NCBI GenBank assembly: GCA_964605705.1
Contig: CAZSDW010000013.1
Span: 13,679-77,678 of the forward strand
DNA length: 64,000 nucleotides
Origin: CAZSDW01 sp964605705
GTDB taxonomy: Bacteria; Fidelibacterota; UBA2242
Direction: 5' to 3'
Shown: one piece after another, positions 56,237 through 63,974 of the stretch
Layout: each line of letters starts with the position of its first letter
Position numbering within the stretch: position 1 is the stretch's first letter
Made by a program: the position numbers and the translations under genes
The notes under the pieces: generated by a model
Database searches by the model: none
Seen by the model: the letters and a program-made list of their open reading frames with translations, nothing else
Told to the model about the DNA's origin: nothing

Positions 56237-57478
56237 ATGACAAAGCGATTATTCACTGTATTTTTCACGATTCTATTAATTCTTAATTCATGTGGAAAAC
56301 CGGAGACAGATTCGGAAATATCAATTACTGAGCAGAAATTGCGATTGGTTGCGGATGCTGTTCTTGCCGATGCTACTTTTCGGTTTATCGATCAAAACGG
56401 CAGAATTTATATTAGACCGGAGGCGGCTCCTGAGGATGCTCAGTTACGTCCCCAAAGCGCCTACAATGATTGGCGTTACTGGAACGGTGTCCTGAATCTG
56501 GCAATGTTGAAATTGGGTGATCGGCTGAATGAAGCGGCTTACCGGGAATTCGTACCGAGAAACGTTGCGTTTTGCTTTGACCATTATCAGTATTTTGAAA
56601 AAAGATGGAATGGCGAAAACAAGTGGGTTTATCCTTTCGGTCAACGCTTTATTCTGGAAGAGCTGGATGATGGCGGCGCAATGGGTGCCAGCGTCATTGA
56701 AATTTTCCCCGACAATCAGCAGGATCGCTACCGGGAATATATCAATCAAGTCGCTGACCATATTTTATCAAAACAGGGGCGCCTGGAGGACGGTACACTG
56801 GTTAGGGCATTCCCGCATCGCTGGACGCTCTGGGCGGATGATCTCTTTATGGGTATTTCGTTTCTGGCTCGCATGGGTGAACTGACCGGTGACAATCGCT
56901 ATTTTGATGATGCGGCGAAACAGGTAATCAATTTTCACAAGTATCTATTTAATGAAGAGAAGGGATTGATGGCTCACTGCTGGTATTCCGATATTCAGCA
57001 GACCGGCGTCGCTTTCTGGGGGAGAGCCAACGGGTGGGCATTGCTGGCGCAGGTGGATCTGCTGGATCGTCTGCCGGAAAACTTCCCGCAACGTGCACAG
57101 CTTTTATCATTGCTTCAAAAACAGATCCTCGGAATTGCCCGCTATCAGGGTGCCGAAGGATTGTGGCATCAATTACTTGACAAAGAGGATTCCTACCTGG
57201 AAACGTCCTGCAGTGCGATTTTTACGTATGTGATTGCCCGGGCGGTTAACCGGGATTACATCGAATCGCGATATGCGTCGATTGCGCAGCGAGGCTGGGA
57301 AGGTGTTATGACCAGGATTCGTCCGGATGGACAGGTCGAAGGCGTTTGTACCGGAACGGGTGTCGGCAACGACCTGGTATTTTATTATCAGCGACCGGCG
57401 CCCTTGAATGATGTTCATGGGGTTGGTTTTGTACTGCTCGCGGGTGCGGAAGTAATGCTGGTAGATTCTGAAAAATAA
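56237..57478 (+). CDS. GH105-type unsaturated uronyl hydrolase, lipoprotein
   Basis: This protein of about 413 residues has a lipoprotein signal (LLILNSCGKP). (alpha/alpha)6-barrel motifs are NDWRYWNGVLNLAMLKLGD, GTLVRAFPHRWTLWADDLFM, GVAFWGRANGWALLAQVDLLD, LWHQLLDKEDSYLETSCSA and GVCTGTGVGNDLVFYYQRP. This is a second GH105 enzyme but clearly divergent from the one at 24024. Its position in the xylan module hints at an unsaturated (methyl)glucuronyl substrate; the activity is inferred. A GTG at 56225 is in frame and would overlap GH10, but ATG 56237 begins the lipoprotein signal directly. Confidence 0.85.
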   Translation: MTKRLFTVFFTILLILNSCGKPETDSEISITEQKLRLVADAVLADATFRFIDQNGRIYIRPEAAPEDAQLRPQSAYNDWRYWNGVLNLAMLKLGDRLNEAAYREFVPRNVAFCFDHYQYFEKRWNGENKWVYPFGQRFILEELDDGGAMGASVIEIFPDNQQDRYREYINQVADHILSKQGRLEDGTLVRAFPHRWTLWADDLFMGISFLARMGELTGDNRYFDDAAKQVINFHKYLFNEEKGLMAHCWYSDIQQTGVAFWGRANGWALLAQVDLLDRLPENFPQRAQLLSLLQKQILGIARYQGAEGLWHQLLDKEDSYLETSCSAIFTYVIARAVNRDYIESRYASIAQRGWEGVMTRIRPDGQVEGVCTGTGVGNDLVFYYQRPAPLNDVHGVGFVLLAGAEVMLVDSEK

Positions 57479-57569
57479 TCCGTATCGAAAAAAAAAGATA
57501 TTTTATTAAATCACGAGGTGGATAAATTTGGATATTGAATTAGGGTTTAAAATCAAGAAGAGGAACTAT

Positions 57570-59186
57570 ATGAAACGCGAACATTTAATCAGGACTTTGC
57601 TCGGTAAATTGCTGTTTGGACTATTTTTATTTTATTCACAGATAACTTTTGCAGCGGATGCGACTGTAAGAGCTGCGGAAACCCACCAGACCATGCTGGG
57701 TGTGGGAGCTTCTATCGCCTGGTATGAAGGAACGCTCGCGAATCATCCGCAGAAAAGTGGACTCTATGATCTGTTATTCAATGAACTGGGATTGGATATT
57801 CTGCGGATCAGAAATACCTATCGCAGCGGCGTTCTTCAATCAGATGTCAATTTTGCAGACATCGTCAACGGTTTTTATCAGGCAGTTGACTGGATACCGC
57901 AAATTATGATTTCTTCCTGGTCACCGCCGGCAGATCTAAAAAGCAATAACAGTCTCAACGGCGGCGGCAACGCAACCCTGACAAGGGAAAATGATGAATA
58001 TGTATATGGCGGGTTTGCCGAGTACTGGGTGGATGCCGTAAATGCTTACAATGATGTAGGCATTTTCCCCGATTACATCAGCCTTCAAAATGAACTTTCC
58101 TTCGATGCGGAATGGGAATCCTGCCGTTTCGATCCTGCTGAAACAGCCACCATTGCGGGATACGATCGGGCGCTTGATTCGGTCTATGCGGCTTTGCAGA
58201 CGCTGCAATCACCGCCGAAAATTATCGGACCGGAAGTCCATGGCATTGGCTTTAATACTTTTCAAAATTACGCTGCCCGATATAATCACGACTTGCTGGA
58301 AGGATATGCATATCATCTGTATCATGGTGGCTCTGCCGATAATCCCGATCTCTTTAATACGAATCTCTCAAGGATTGCCGAAAATTATCCGGACAAACCC
58401 ATTTTTCAGGCGGAGTATGATCAGGGTGACTGGCTAAATACTGTCTGGCTGATGAACAACTGTTTTGTTCACGGTAATGTCTCGGCATATCTGTGGTGGG
58501 AACTGATCTGGGGGTCGGGTGGGAAACCGCTGGTTACATTGGAATCAAGCAGTTATGAAATTACCAAATTTTACTGGGCTGTCCGGCAATTCTCCAAATA
58601 TCTGTATAAGGATTGGAAACGGGTCACTGCGGAAACCGCAGCGGAGAATATTCGAATGTCGGCATTCATCAGCCCGGAAGGCGATAAATTGACCGTTGTC
58701 GTCATTAATGTCGGCAGCGCCGAGGAGTCGCTGACGTTTGATTTGCGAAATTTTGATGTAAGCAGCGGGTATATAACGCGCACTTCTGAAGATGAGGATG
58801 GCGAGGAAATAAGCAGTAGTTATACTGGCAGCACGGCAATGTCCTTTCCATCCCGCTCGATCACGACACTGGACTTCACCGGAACGTTTGTCCCGTCGGG
58901 TATTGAGGAACGTGCAATGCCACAGGATTTTACTCTCCGGCAAAATTACCCCAATCCCTTCAACCCGACGACCACTATTCATTATTCAATTGAAGCGGAA
59001 AGCGCCGTTCAGTTGAAAATATTCGACATGCTGGGACACGAGATTGAAACACTGGTGGATGCAAAGAAAGCCGCGGGCAATTACCGGGTCCGATACGATG
59101 CCAGTGAGCTGGAGGCCGGACTTTATTTTTATCAATTGACAGTTGGAACCCGCAGCCAGTCGCGGAAGATGTTGCTGATTAAGTAA
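57570..59186 (+). CDS. GH30 glucuronoxylanase-like enzyme with sorting domain
   Basis: This protein of about 538 residues has a signal peptide ending near ITFAADA and a GH30 barrel. Visible blocks are MLGVGASIAWYEGTL, MISSWSPPADLKSN, acid/base Glu175 in ISLQNELSF and nucleophile Glu282 in FQAEYDQGDW. A side beta-domain follows (VTAETAAENIRMSAFISPEG). It resembles GH30 subfamily 8 XynC, which cuts xylan at sites set by a glucuronic acid branch. The tail begins near 457 with QNYPNPFNPTTT. It is the only enzyme of the xylan module with a tail, so it is probably the surface-exposed starter enzyme. AAGAGGAA before ATG 57570 favours this start over upstream in-frame codons. Confidence 0.9.
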   Translation: MKREHLIRTLLGKLLFGLFLFYSQITFAADATVRAAETHQTMLGVGASIAWYEGTLANHPQKSGLYDLLFNELGLDILRIRNTYRSGVLQSDVNFADIVNGFYQAVDWIPQIMISSWSPPADLKSNNSLNGGGNATLTRENDEYVYGGFAEYWVDAVNAYNDVGIFPDYISLQNELSFDAEWESCRFDPAETATIAGYDRALDSVYAALQTLQSPPKIIGPEVHGIGFNTFQNYAARYNHDLLEGYAYHLYHGGSADNPDLFNTNLSRIAENYPDKPIFQAEYDQGDWLNTVWLMNNCFVHGNVSAYLWWELIWGSGGKPLVTLESSSYEITKFYWAVRQFSKYLYKDWKRVTAETAAENIRMSAFISPEGDKLTVVVINVGSAEESLTFDLRNFDVSSGYITRTSEDEDGEEISSSYTGSTAMSFPSRSITTLDFTGTFVPSGIEERAMPQDFTLRQNYPNPFNPTTTIHYSIEAESAVQLKIFDMLGHEIETLVDAKKAAGNYRVRYDASELEAGLYFYQLTVGTRSQSRKMLLIK

Positions 59187-59339
59187 GTCTAGTTCATTAG
59201 ATCTCGAATCAATCGTTTCAATCCTTGTTAATTTCCTTTCTCTGTAAAGAAGGTTACTCAGGATTTCTCTGGGGTGACAATAGGGAGGTTGAGTTTAATA
59301 TATTTATCTGAGATTGTTAGATATCATTTAAATTATCTA

Positions 59340-59368
59340 TTGACAAGTAGGAATATAACTTATAGATT
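59340..59368 (+). promoter_or_regulatory. Candidate sigma70-type promoter at the start of the AT-rich island
   Basis: TTGACA (59340-59345), 17 nt and TAGATT (59363-59368, 4 of 6) lie 21 bp before the start codon at 59390. TATAGA at a 15-nt spacing is an alternative -10. Confidence 0.4.
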
Positions 59369-59389
59369 TAAGAAAAAATGGAGGAATCC

Positions 59390-60052
59390 ATGAATAAAGT
59401 GTTTGTTGTTGGGATAATCACTATGATAATGTTTTTATCTATAAACGCAGAAACGTTAAACACGATTGAATTGGGATCGGGTGTGAATATAGTATTGATT
59501 AAAATTCAAAATAAGACTGATTTGGATCTTGAATCGATTTTCTTAGAATTTAATGGGAACAATCTACCTGAAGGAATTACTCTATCCAAACGCCCCCAAA
59601 GGATTGATGTCTCTTCGAGTAAAACAAGCGATGAAAGTATTGAGATTCAAATTGAGGTAAATGAAAGGATAAGTGAAGGAATATATGATTTACTTTTTAC
59701 TTTGAAAGATATATTAGGTCATTCCTGGGACTATAAAATTACATCTCATATTAACGTGGCATGTCCCGAAAAATATGAACTTATACAAAATTACCCCAAT
59801 CCGTTTAATACCGGCACTCAAATAAAATATTCACTTGCTGCTGAACAGGATCATGAAACACGATTAATTATTTATGATTTGCTTGGTAAACATATATATA
59901 CATTAATTAATAAAAAACAGTCTTCAGGAACATATATGATTAAATGGGACGGGAGAGATGAGACTGGAAATAAGGTAGCAAGCGGTATATATTTTTATAA
60001 ATTAACATCCGGTCCATTCGTGAAAACAAATAAAATGGTACTGTTATACTAA
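59390..60052 (+). CDS. Small secreted protein with variant sorting domain
   Basis: This protein of about 220 residues has a signal peptide (VFVVGIITMIMFLSINA). A beta-rich domain of about 110 residues follows (LNTIELGSGVNIVLIKIQN, LPEGITLSKRPQRIDV), reminiscent of the immunoglobulin-like folds that cap extracellular proteins. The last 85 residues are a full sorting domain with the variant core QNYPNPFNTGTQ, a WDGRDETGNKVASGIYFY block and an end in KMVLLY. GGAGGAA at 59380-59386 selects ATG 59390 over an in-frame ATG at 59378. I do not recognise the N-domain. The gene opens the AT-rich island and differs in base composition from the xylan genes upstream. Confidence 0.7.
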   Translation: MNKVFVVGIITMIMFLSINAETLNTIELGSGVNIVLIKIQNKTDLDLESIFLEFNGNNLPEGITLSKRPQRIDVSSSKTSDESIEIQIEVNERISEGIYDLLFTLKDILGHSWDYKITSHINVACPEKYELIQNYPNPFNTGTQIKYSLAAEQDHETRLIIYDLLGKHIYTLINKKQSSGTYMIKWDGRDETGNKVASGIYFYKLTSGPFVKTNKMVLLY

Positions 60053-60071
60053 AAGAAAGGGAAATTAAAAT

Positions 60072-60683
60072 ATGATGCAAAAAGATAATCGGATATTACT
60101 AAAAATCGTGTTAATGATTATAATAAATAAATTCCTTATCGCACAAAATTTTCAGGAAATTATAGTTACAATTGAAAAAATTCCTTCTGAGGAGAAATTA
60201 TTACATTTTAACAATGGCGAAAAATATAGAGAACAGATGCGATTTAGAGAGGCTATCAGTGAGTACAAAAAGGTAATCGATAAGGGATCTTCATGCACTA
60301 AAGAATCAGAAGCGCATTACAATATTGGTTTATGCCATACGTGGCTTGGCAATCTTGACAGTGCTGAGGCAGTTTTCAATACCATTATCAGCGCTTACCA
60401 GTCGGATGGATTAGCGATAGGATTTACTCAATTTGGATTAGCTTGGATAGATGTTCAAAGAGAGGAATTTGATAGAGCAATTCAACGGCTACAGCAAACA
60501 CTTGATAGTAAAGTATGTCCAAATCGAGAACATAACGCGATGATTCAATTTCAAATAGGACGAATATACATGAATTACCTGAATGATATGGAAAAAGCAA
60601 GAGAGGTATTTAAACTAGTCTTAGAGAAATATCCCAATACGGAAATTACAAACCATCCGTATTTAGATGGATTAAAACAATAA
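60072..60683 (+). CDS. Exported tetratricopeptide-repeat protein
   Basis: This 203-residue protein has an N-terminal hydrophobic segment (LLKIVLMIIINKFLIAQ) and at least three TPR-like helical pairs from about 45: LHFNNGEKYREQMRFREAIS, then AHYNIGLCHTWLGNLDSAEA, then GLAWIDVQREEFDRAIQRL and IGRIYMNYLNDMEKAREVF. TPR units form a scaffold for protein binding, here in the periplasm or outside the cell. It starts 19 bp after the tail-bearing protein and is followed 16 bp later by the interrupted gene, so the three are probably one transcript. A specific partner cannot be named. Confidence 0.75.
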   Translation: MMQKDNRILLKIVLMIIINKFLIAQNFQEIIVTIEKIPSEEKLLHFNNGEKYREQMRFREAISEYKKVIDKGSSCTKESEAHYNIGLCHTWLGNLDSAEAVFNTIISAYQSDGLAIGFTQFGLAWIDVQREEFDRAIQRLQQTLDSKVCPNREHNAMIQFQIGRIYMNYLNDMEKAREVFKLVLEKYPNTEITNHPYLDGLKQ

Positions 60684-60699
60684 ATTAAAGGAATTATCA

Positions 60700-61959
60700 A
60701 TGAAACATTTTTTCTCCTTTTTATTAGTGTGATTATTAATCCAGATAATTTTTATTAACAAAGCTCTAGGCAGCTGGAGTTATCCATTGGTAGTTGATTT
60801 AATTTCTATCTCTTTTGATTATGCATCTGGATATGCAAATGATGCTGTCGACATTCGTTTTGATGCTGATACAGATATTATACCACCGGAATATTATCCA
60901 CAATATGGGAAAAATTATCCCTTTGCCTATATTGCGGGTCAAACCAACCGCAAAATAAAAGTATATTTCTGGCATAACCAAGGTTTGGGCGTTATATGTA
61001 ATATCCATGTCAAGACAACTGGGAGTGGATTCTATCCTGGTTTGGTTCAAGAATCAATTGTTGATTTTTTTGATCCGACTATTTGGCGTTGCGGTAGTTA
61101 TTCCAGACCAGCCATTCTAACATTAACCGGTGGTTCAGTATCCAACTCTATCCAGCACTGGGGTTTTTGTTTGAACTGGTATGTCACCAAAGTTAACGGA
61201 GAGACCCTTCTCACTCAAAAATATATTGGCACGACCGGCGATCATAGACATTATATCTTACTTGCCGAACCACAATCACCGATGACAGTACCGTGGACGG
61301 ATGTTTTGGATTATTCATGTTCATGGGCGGTGAGTAGAACATCGACTACCGCAGCAGCATCTGCTATAACGAATTCTTTGTTCAATAGTGGATTTAAATA
61401 TGATGTAGACGGAGGAGGAGGATCACACTATAGTAATGGTTGGACACAATTTGATCTTACATCATTTACTTCAGATTTGGGCAGCTCCAAACTTGTAAAT
61501 TGTCTTGATATGGGAAAAGCGGTGACAACTTTTTCAAATGCAGTAGGATGTGGTTTGGGTCTATGTACATATGGTTGGACAACATATGGAGAGTATCAGA
61601 TTGACGGACCATTAAACTGTATTGATCCAATTGGAACACCCAGTCCAACAAATAATCCATTCGGTTATCCAATAATTGATGATGATTGTAGAATTTCAGG
61701 TTTTAGTTACCATGCGTTTTCAGAAAAGATTTCAAACTTTAATGTATGGGATGCTACTCTTCGATATGATATTGATACTAATCCAGATAACGTATCTGGA
61801 TCAAATCCTGGTTGTGGTTTTACCACTACTGGGTATTCTTGGAAATTACCGGCCGATGAGATTGAATCAACTTATATTTCACGTCTTATTGATTCCTGGC
61901 CGGAATTCTATTATTCTACACCGACATTAAGACGAAATCGCAGTCTTTCTGTATATTAA
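60700..61959 (+). pseudogene. Secreted transglutaminase-like protein interrupted by an in-frame TGA in the signal peptide
   Basis: An ATG at 60700, with AAAGGA upstream, opens a frame MKHFFSFLLV that meets TGA at 60730-60732. It continues in the same frame as LLIQIIFINKALGSW and then about 390 sense codons to 61959. The two halves together make one good signal peptide, so a single TGG-to-TGA change (or sequencing error) is likely. Counting the stop as residue 11, the body has Cys268 in VNCLDMGKAV, His338 in GFSYHAF and Asp351 in VWDATLRYD. This order fits a transglutaminase-like Cys-His-Asp triad. Target and reaction are unknown. TGA is used as a normal stop in other genes here. Expression without a signal could begin only at weak internal codons such as GTG near 60793. 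Confidence 0.65.
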
Positions 61960-61995
61960 TTTTATATAGAACCTTATGAAATGAAGGAGTAAAAA

Positions 61996-62586
61996 ATGGT
62001 ATCCATGAATAAAAAAATATTTATTTTTATTATATTGTATTGCTCAGCCATTATCGCACAAATAAACGATAACGATTTTGGATATAAGAATTGGCCTAGT
62101 AAAAGAGGAGTGGTCAAACATCGGATCGAAATACCGGTCACTCCTTTCTTAGGATATGGTTTGCAACTTACTCCAACATTTAATGACAGTATAGTTAGGT
62201 TTAAAATACCAATGTCAGAAAATGACACTGTTAAATTGGGAAGATTATTAATGCAAATATATCCAACAATAGAAAAGGCCCAACTCGCTTTACGAGATTA
62301 CCTGTACACTTTTCAGTCGACTATTAAACCCCCACGTTTAGAATCTGAGAATTTTTCTTATGGTGATGTCGCATTTGGGTGGGAAATAAACGGGACGTAT
62401 CGCGTGTATTTTTGTGATAATAACATTATGTTGATAATTGAAGCCGTAATGGATATTACGCCGGAACTTGCCGCAAAAACCGAGAGTGTCATCCAATCAG
62501 CGCCTAACTGGTCACCTGGTGATGTCAAACCAGCGTTTATTCTTTCTGAGCAGTTAATTCATACTTTTTTTGTAGAGAATCCATAA
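61996..62586 (+). CDS. Exported protein of unknown function, paralogue A
   Basis: This 196-residue protein has a signal peptide (IFIFIILYCSAIIAQ). AAGGAG at 61983-61988, 7 nt before ATG 61996, sets the start. The mature part opens with NDNDFGYKNWPSKRGVVKHR and contains a helical stretch (LGRLLMQIYPTIEKAQLALR). A beta-rich end follows, with VAFGWEINGTYRVYFCDNN and a single Cys. I do not recognise a family. Residues from about Pro49 to near the C-terminus are identical to the gene at 62703 because of a perfect 415-bp repeat. It lies directly after the transglutaminase-like gene, so a partner or inhibitor role is conceivable but not shown. Confidence 0.7.
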   Translation: MVSMNKKIFIFIILYCSAIIAQINDNDFGYKNWPSKRGVVKHRIEIPVTPFLGYGLQLTPTFNDSIVRFKIPMSENDTVKLGRLLMQIYPTIEKAQLALRDYLYTFQSTIKPPRLESENFSYGDVAFGWEINGTYRVYFCDNNIMLIIEAVMDITPELAAKTESVIQSAPNWSPGDVKPAFILSEQLIHTFFVENP

Positions 62587-63271
62587 TCTATCATATGAAA
62601 ATGTGATTATTGAAATATAACTAGATTATTTGCTTGAGCAAATGACATTGATTTCTTCAATGTATCATCTATAATTAAAGATAAATTATAGGAGACGATA
62701 CGATGTTAAAAACAAGATTCATTTTTTTTGTTTTAATATTTTGTCTGGGATGCAATAAAAATTCAACCCAGAATAACCAGGACGATGACGACTTTGGATA
62801 TAATGATTGGCCAGGCAAAAGTGGAGTGGTTAAACATCGGATCGATATGCCGGTCGCTCCTTTCTTAGGATATGGTTTGCAACTTACTCCAACATTTAAT
62901 GACAGTATAGTTAGGTTTAAAATACCAATGTCAGAAAATGACACTGTTAAATTGGGAAGATTATTAATGCAAATATATCCAACAATAGAAAAGGCCCAAC
63001 TCGCTTTACGAGATTACCTGTACACTTTTCAGTCGACTATTAAACCCCCACGTTTAGAATCTGAGAATTTTTCTTATGGTGATGTCGCATTTGGGTGGGA
63101 AATAAACGGGACGTATCGCGTGTATTTTTGTGATAATAACATTATGTTGATAATTGAAGCCGTAATGGATATTACGCCGGAACTTGCCGCAAAAACCGAG
63201 AGTGTCATCCAATCAGCGCCTAACTGGTCACCTGGTGATGTCAAACCAGCGTTTATTCTTTCTGAGCAGTT
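62141..63271 (+). repeat. Perfect 415-bp direct repeat shared by two adjacent genes
   Basis: Bases 62141-62555 and 62857-63271 are identical by direct reading (offset 716). Both copies lie in the same reading frame of paralogous genes, while the sequences on either side are clearly diverged. Confidence 0.9.
62628..62691 (+). other. Three consecutive hairpins in the leader of paralogue B
   Basis: Perfect inverted repeats follow each other: ATTTGCT/AGCAAAT (62628-62643, loop 2), ACATTGA/TCAATGT (62645-62663, loop 5) and CTATAATT/AATTATAG (62669-62691, loop 7). The last one reaches the first G of the GGAG ribosome binding site at 62691-62694, so it could affect translation. AT-rich DNA makes chance pairing possible. 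Confidence 0.4.
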
Positions 63272-63302
63272 TGTCCATACTTTTTCCGTAGAGAATCCAT
63301 AG
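62703..63302 (+). CDS. Probable lipoprotein of unknown function, paralogue B
   Basis: This 199-residue protein has a signal ending FCLGCNKNSTQNNQDDDD: a probable lipidation Cys with an acidic linker and a somewhat irregular lipobox. The mature part starts DFGYNDWPGKSGVVKHR and then matches paralogue A exactly over the 415-bp repeat, diverging again only at the end (FVHTFSVENP against LIHTFFVENP). So the same globular domain is offered once as a free exported protein and once as a membrane-anchored one. GGAG at 62691-62694 sets ATG 62703. Function is unknown. Confidence 0.7.
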   Translation: MLKTRFIFFVLIFCLGCNKNSTQNNQDDDDFGYNDWPGKSGVVKHRIDMPVAPFLGYGLQLTPTFNDSIVRFKIPMSENDTVKLGRLLMQIYPTIEKAQLALRDYLYTFQSTIKPPRLESENFSYGDVAFGWEINGTYRVYFCDNNIMLIIEAVMDITPELAAKTESVIQSAPNWSPGDVKPAFILSEQFVHTFSVENP

Positions 63303-63389
63303 TATTAAATAAATCGACTTTTTCTGTGGAATCAATATTAGAATAGAACTTATACAAAATAACTACTATTTTGTGAAAGAGCTGAAAGT

Positions 63390-63944
63390 ATGATTAATAA
63401 CAAATCTTGTATTACCATTTTTATTTTGTGTCTATTATTGCTCTATGGATGTGATGAGGATAAGCTTTTAAATCATGATGACGATGATAAATTAATTCGT
63501 GCAACCGGAACGTATTTAATAGATAATATAGACAAAGAAAAATGGGGTGATTTTTTGTTAATGTTGGAGTTAGACCAATCTACATTTTATAAAACCACCT
63601 CTTTTCCATATAAACTATGTTTTCAAAATACAGGAACCAAAACGATAGCTTTAGATGGCATTCTGCCATATCGACAATCTGCTAATCCTCCATATATTTG
63701 TATATGGTCGAATGATAGTATCTATTATCAAATAAACAATGTTTTAGATGATAAAAATTCAATGCGTTCAATTATTGAAAATTGGAAAAAATACGGATAT
63801 AATTTTAACAAACAATTATTTTCAGTTATAGGCTATAAGGGTAGAACAGCAATTCATATATTTTTATATAATCCAATAGAAATAGATACCGACCTATTCT
63901 ACTCTATTATATTAGAAATTGGGAAGAATGTGAATGTTTTTTAA
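63390..63944 (+). CDS. Putative lipoprotein of unknown function
   Basis: This 184-residue protein has a strong lipoprotein signal (ITIFILCLLLLYGCDEDK) followed by an acidic linker (NHDDDDK) much like that of paralogue B. The body is beta-rich with aromatic residues (ATGTYLIDNIDKEKWGDF, YKLCFQNTGTKTIALDGI, YICIWSNDSIYYQ). No family is recognised. The ribosome site is weak. It belongs to the AT-rich island and probably to the same group of surface lipoproteins. Confidence 0.6.
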   Translation: MINNKSCITIFILCLLLLYGCDEDKLLNHDDDDKLIRATGTYLIDNIDKEKWGDFLLMLELDQSTFYKTTSFPYKLCFQNTGTKTIALDGILPYRQSANPPYICIWSNDSIYYQINNVLDDKNSMRSIIENWKKYGYNFNKQLFSVIGYKGRTAIHIFLYNPIEIDTDLFYSIILEIGKNVNVF

Positions 63945-63974
63945 AATATTTTAGTAATTAGTGTGGAGTTAATT

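Noticed and set aside
15280..59820. Nearly identical short DNA stretches around AACTACCCGAATCC recurring through the window
   Set aside because: They encode the conserved NYPNPFNP core of the sorting domain in many genes. They are protein-level conservation, not mobile repeats or attachment sites.
60700..60732. Recoding of TGA (Trp, Gly or selenocysteine) as explanation for the interrupted gene
   Set aside because: TGA ends several intact genes here (dctP, the hybrid regulator, GH10, the second CE8), so genome-wide recoding is unlikely. A selenocysteine in a signal peptide makes no functional sense. Mutation or sequence error is simpler.
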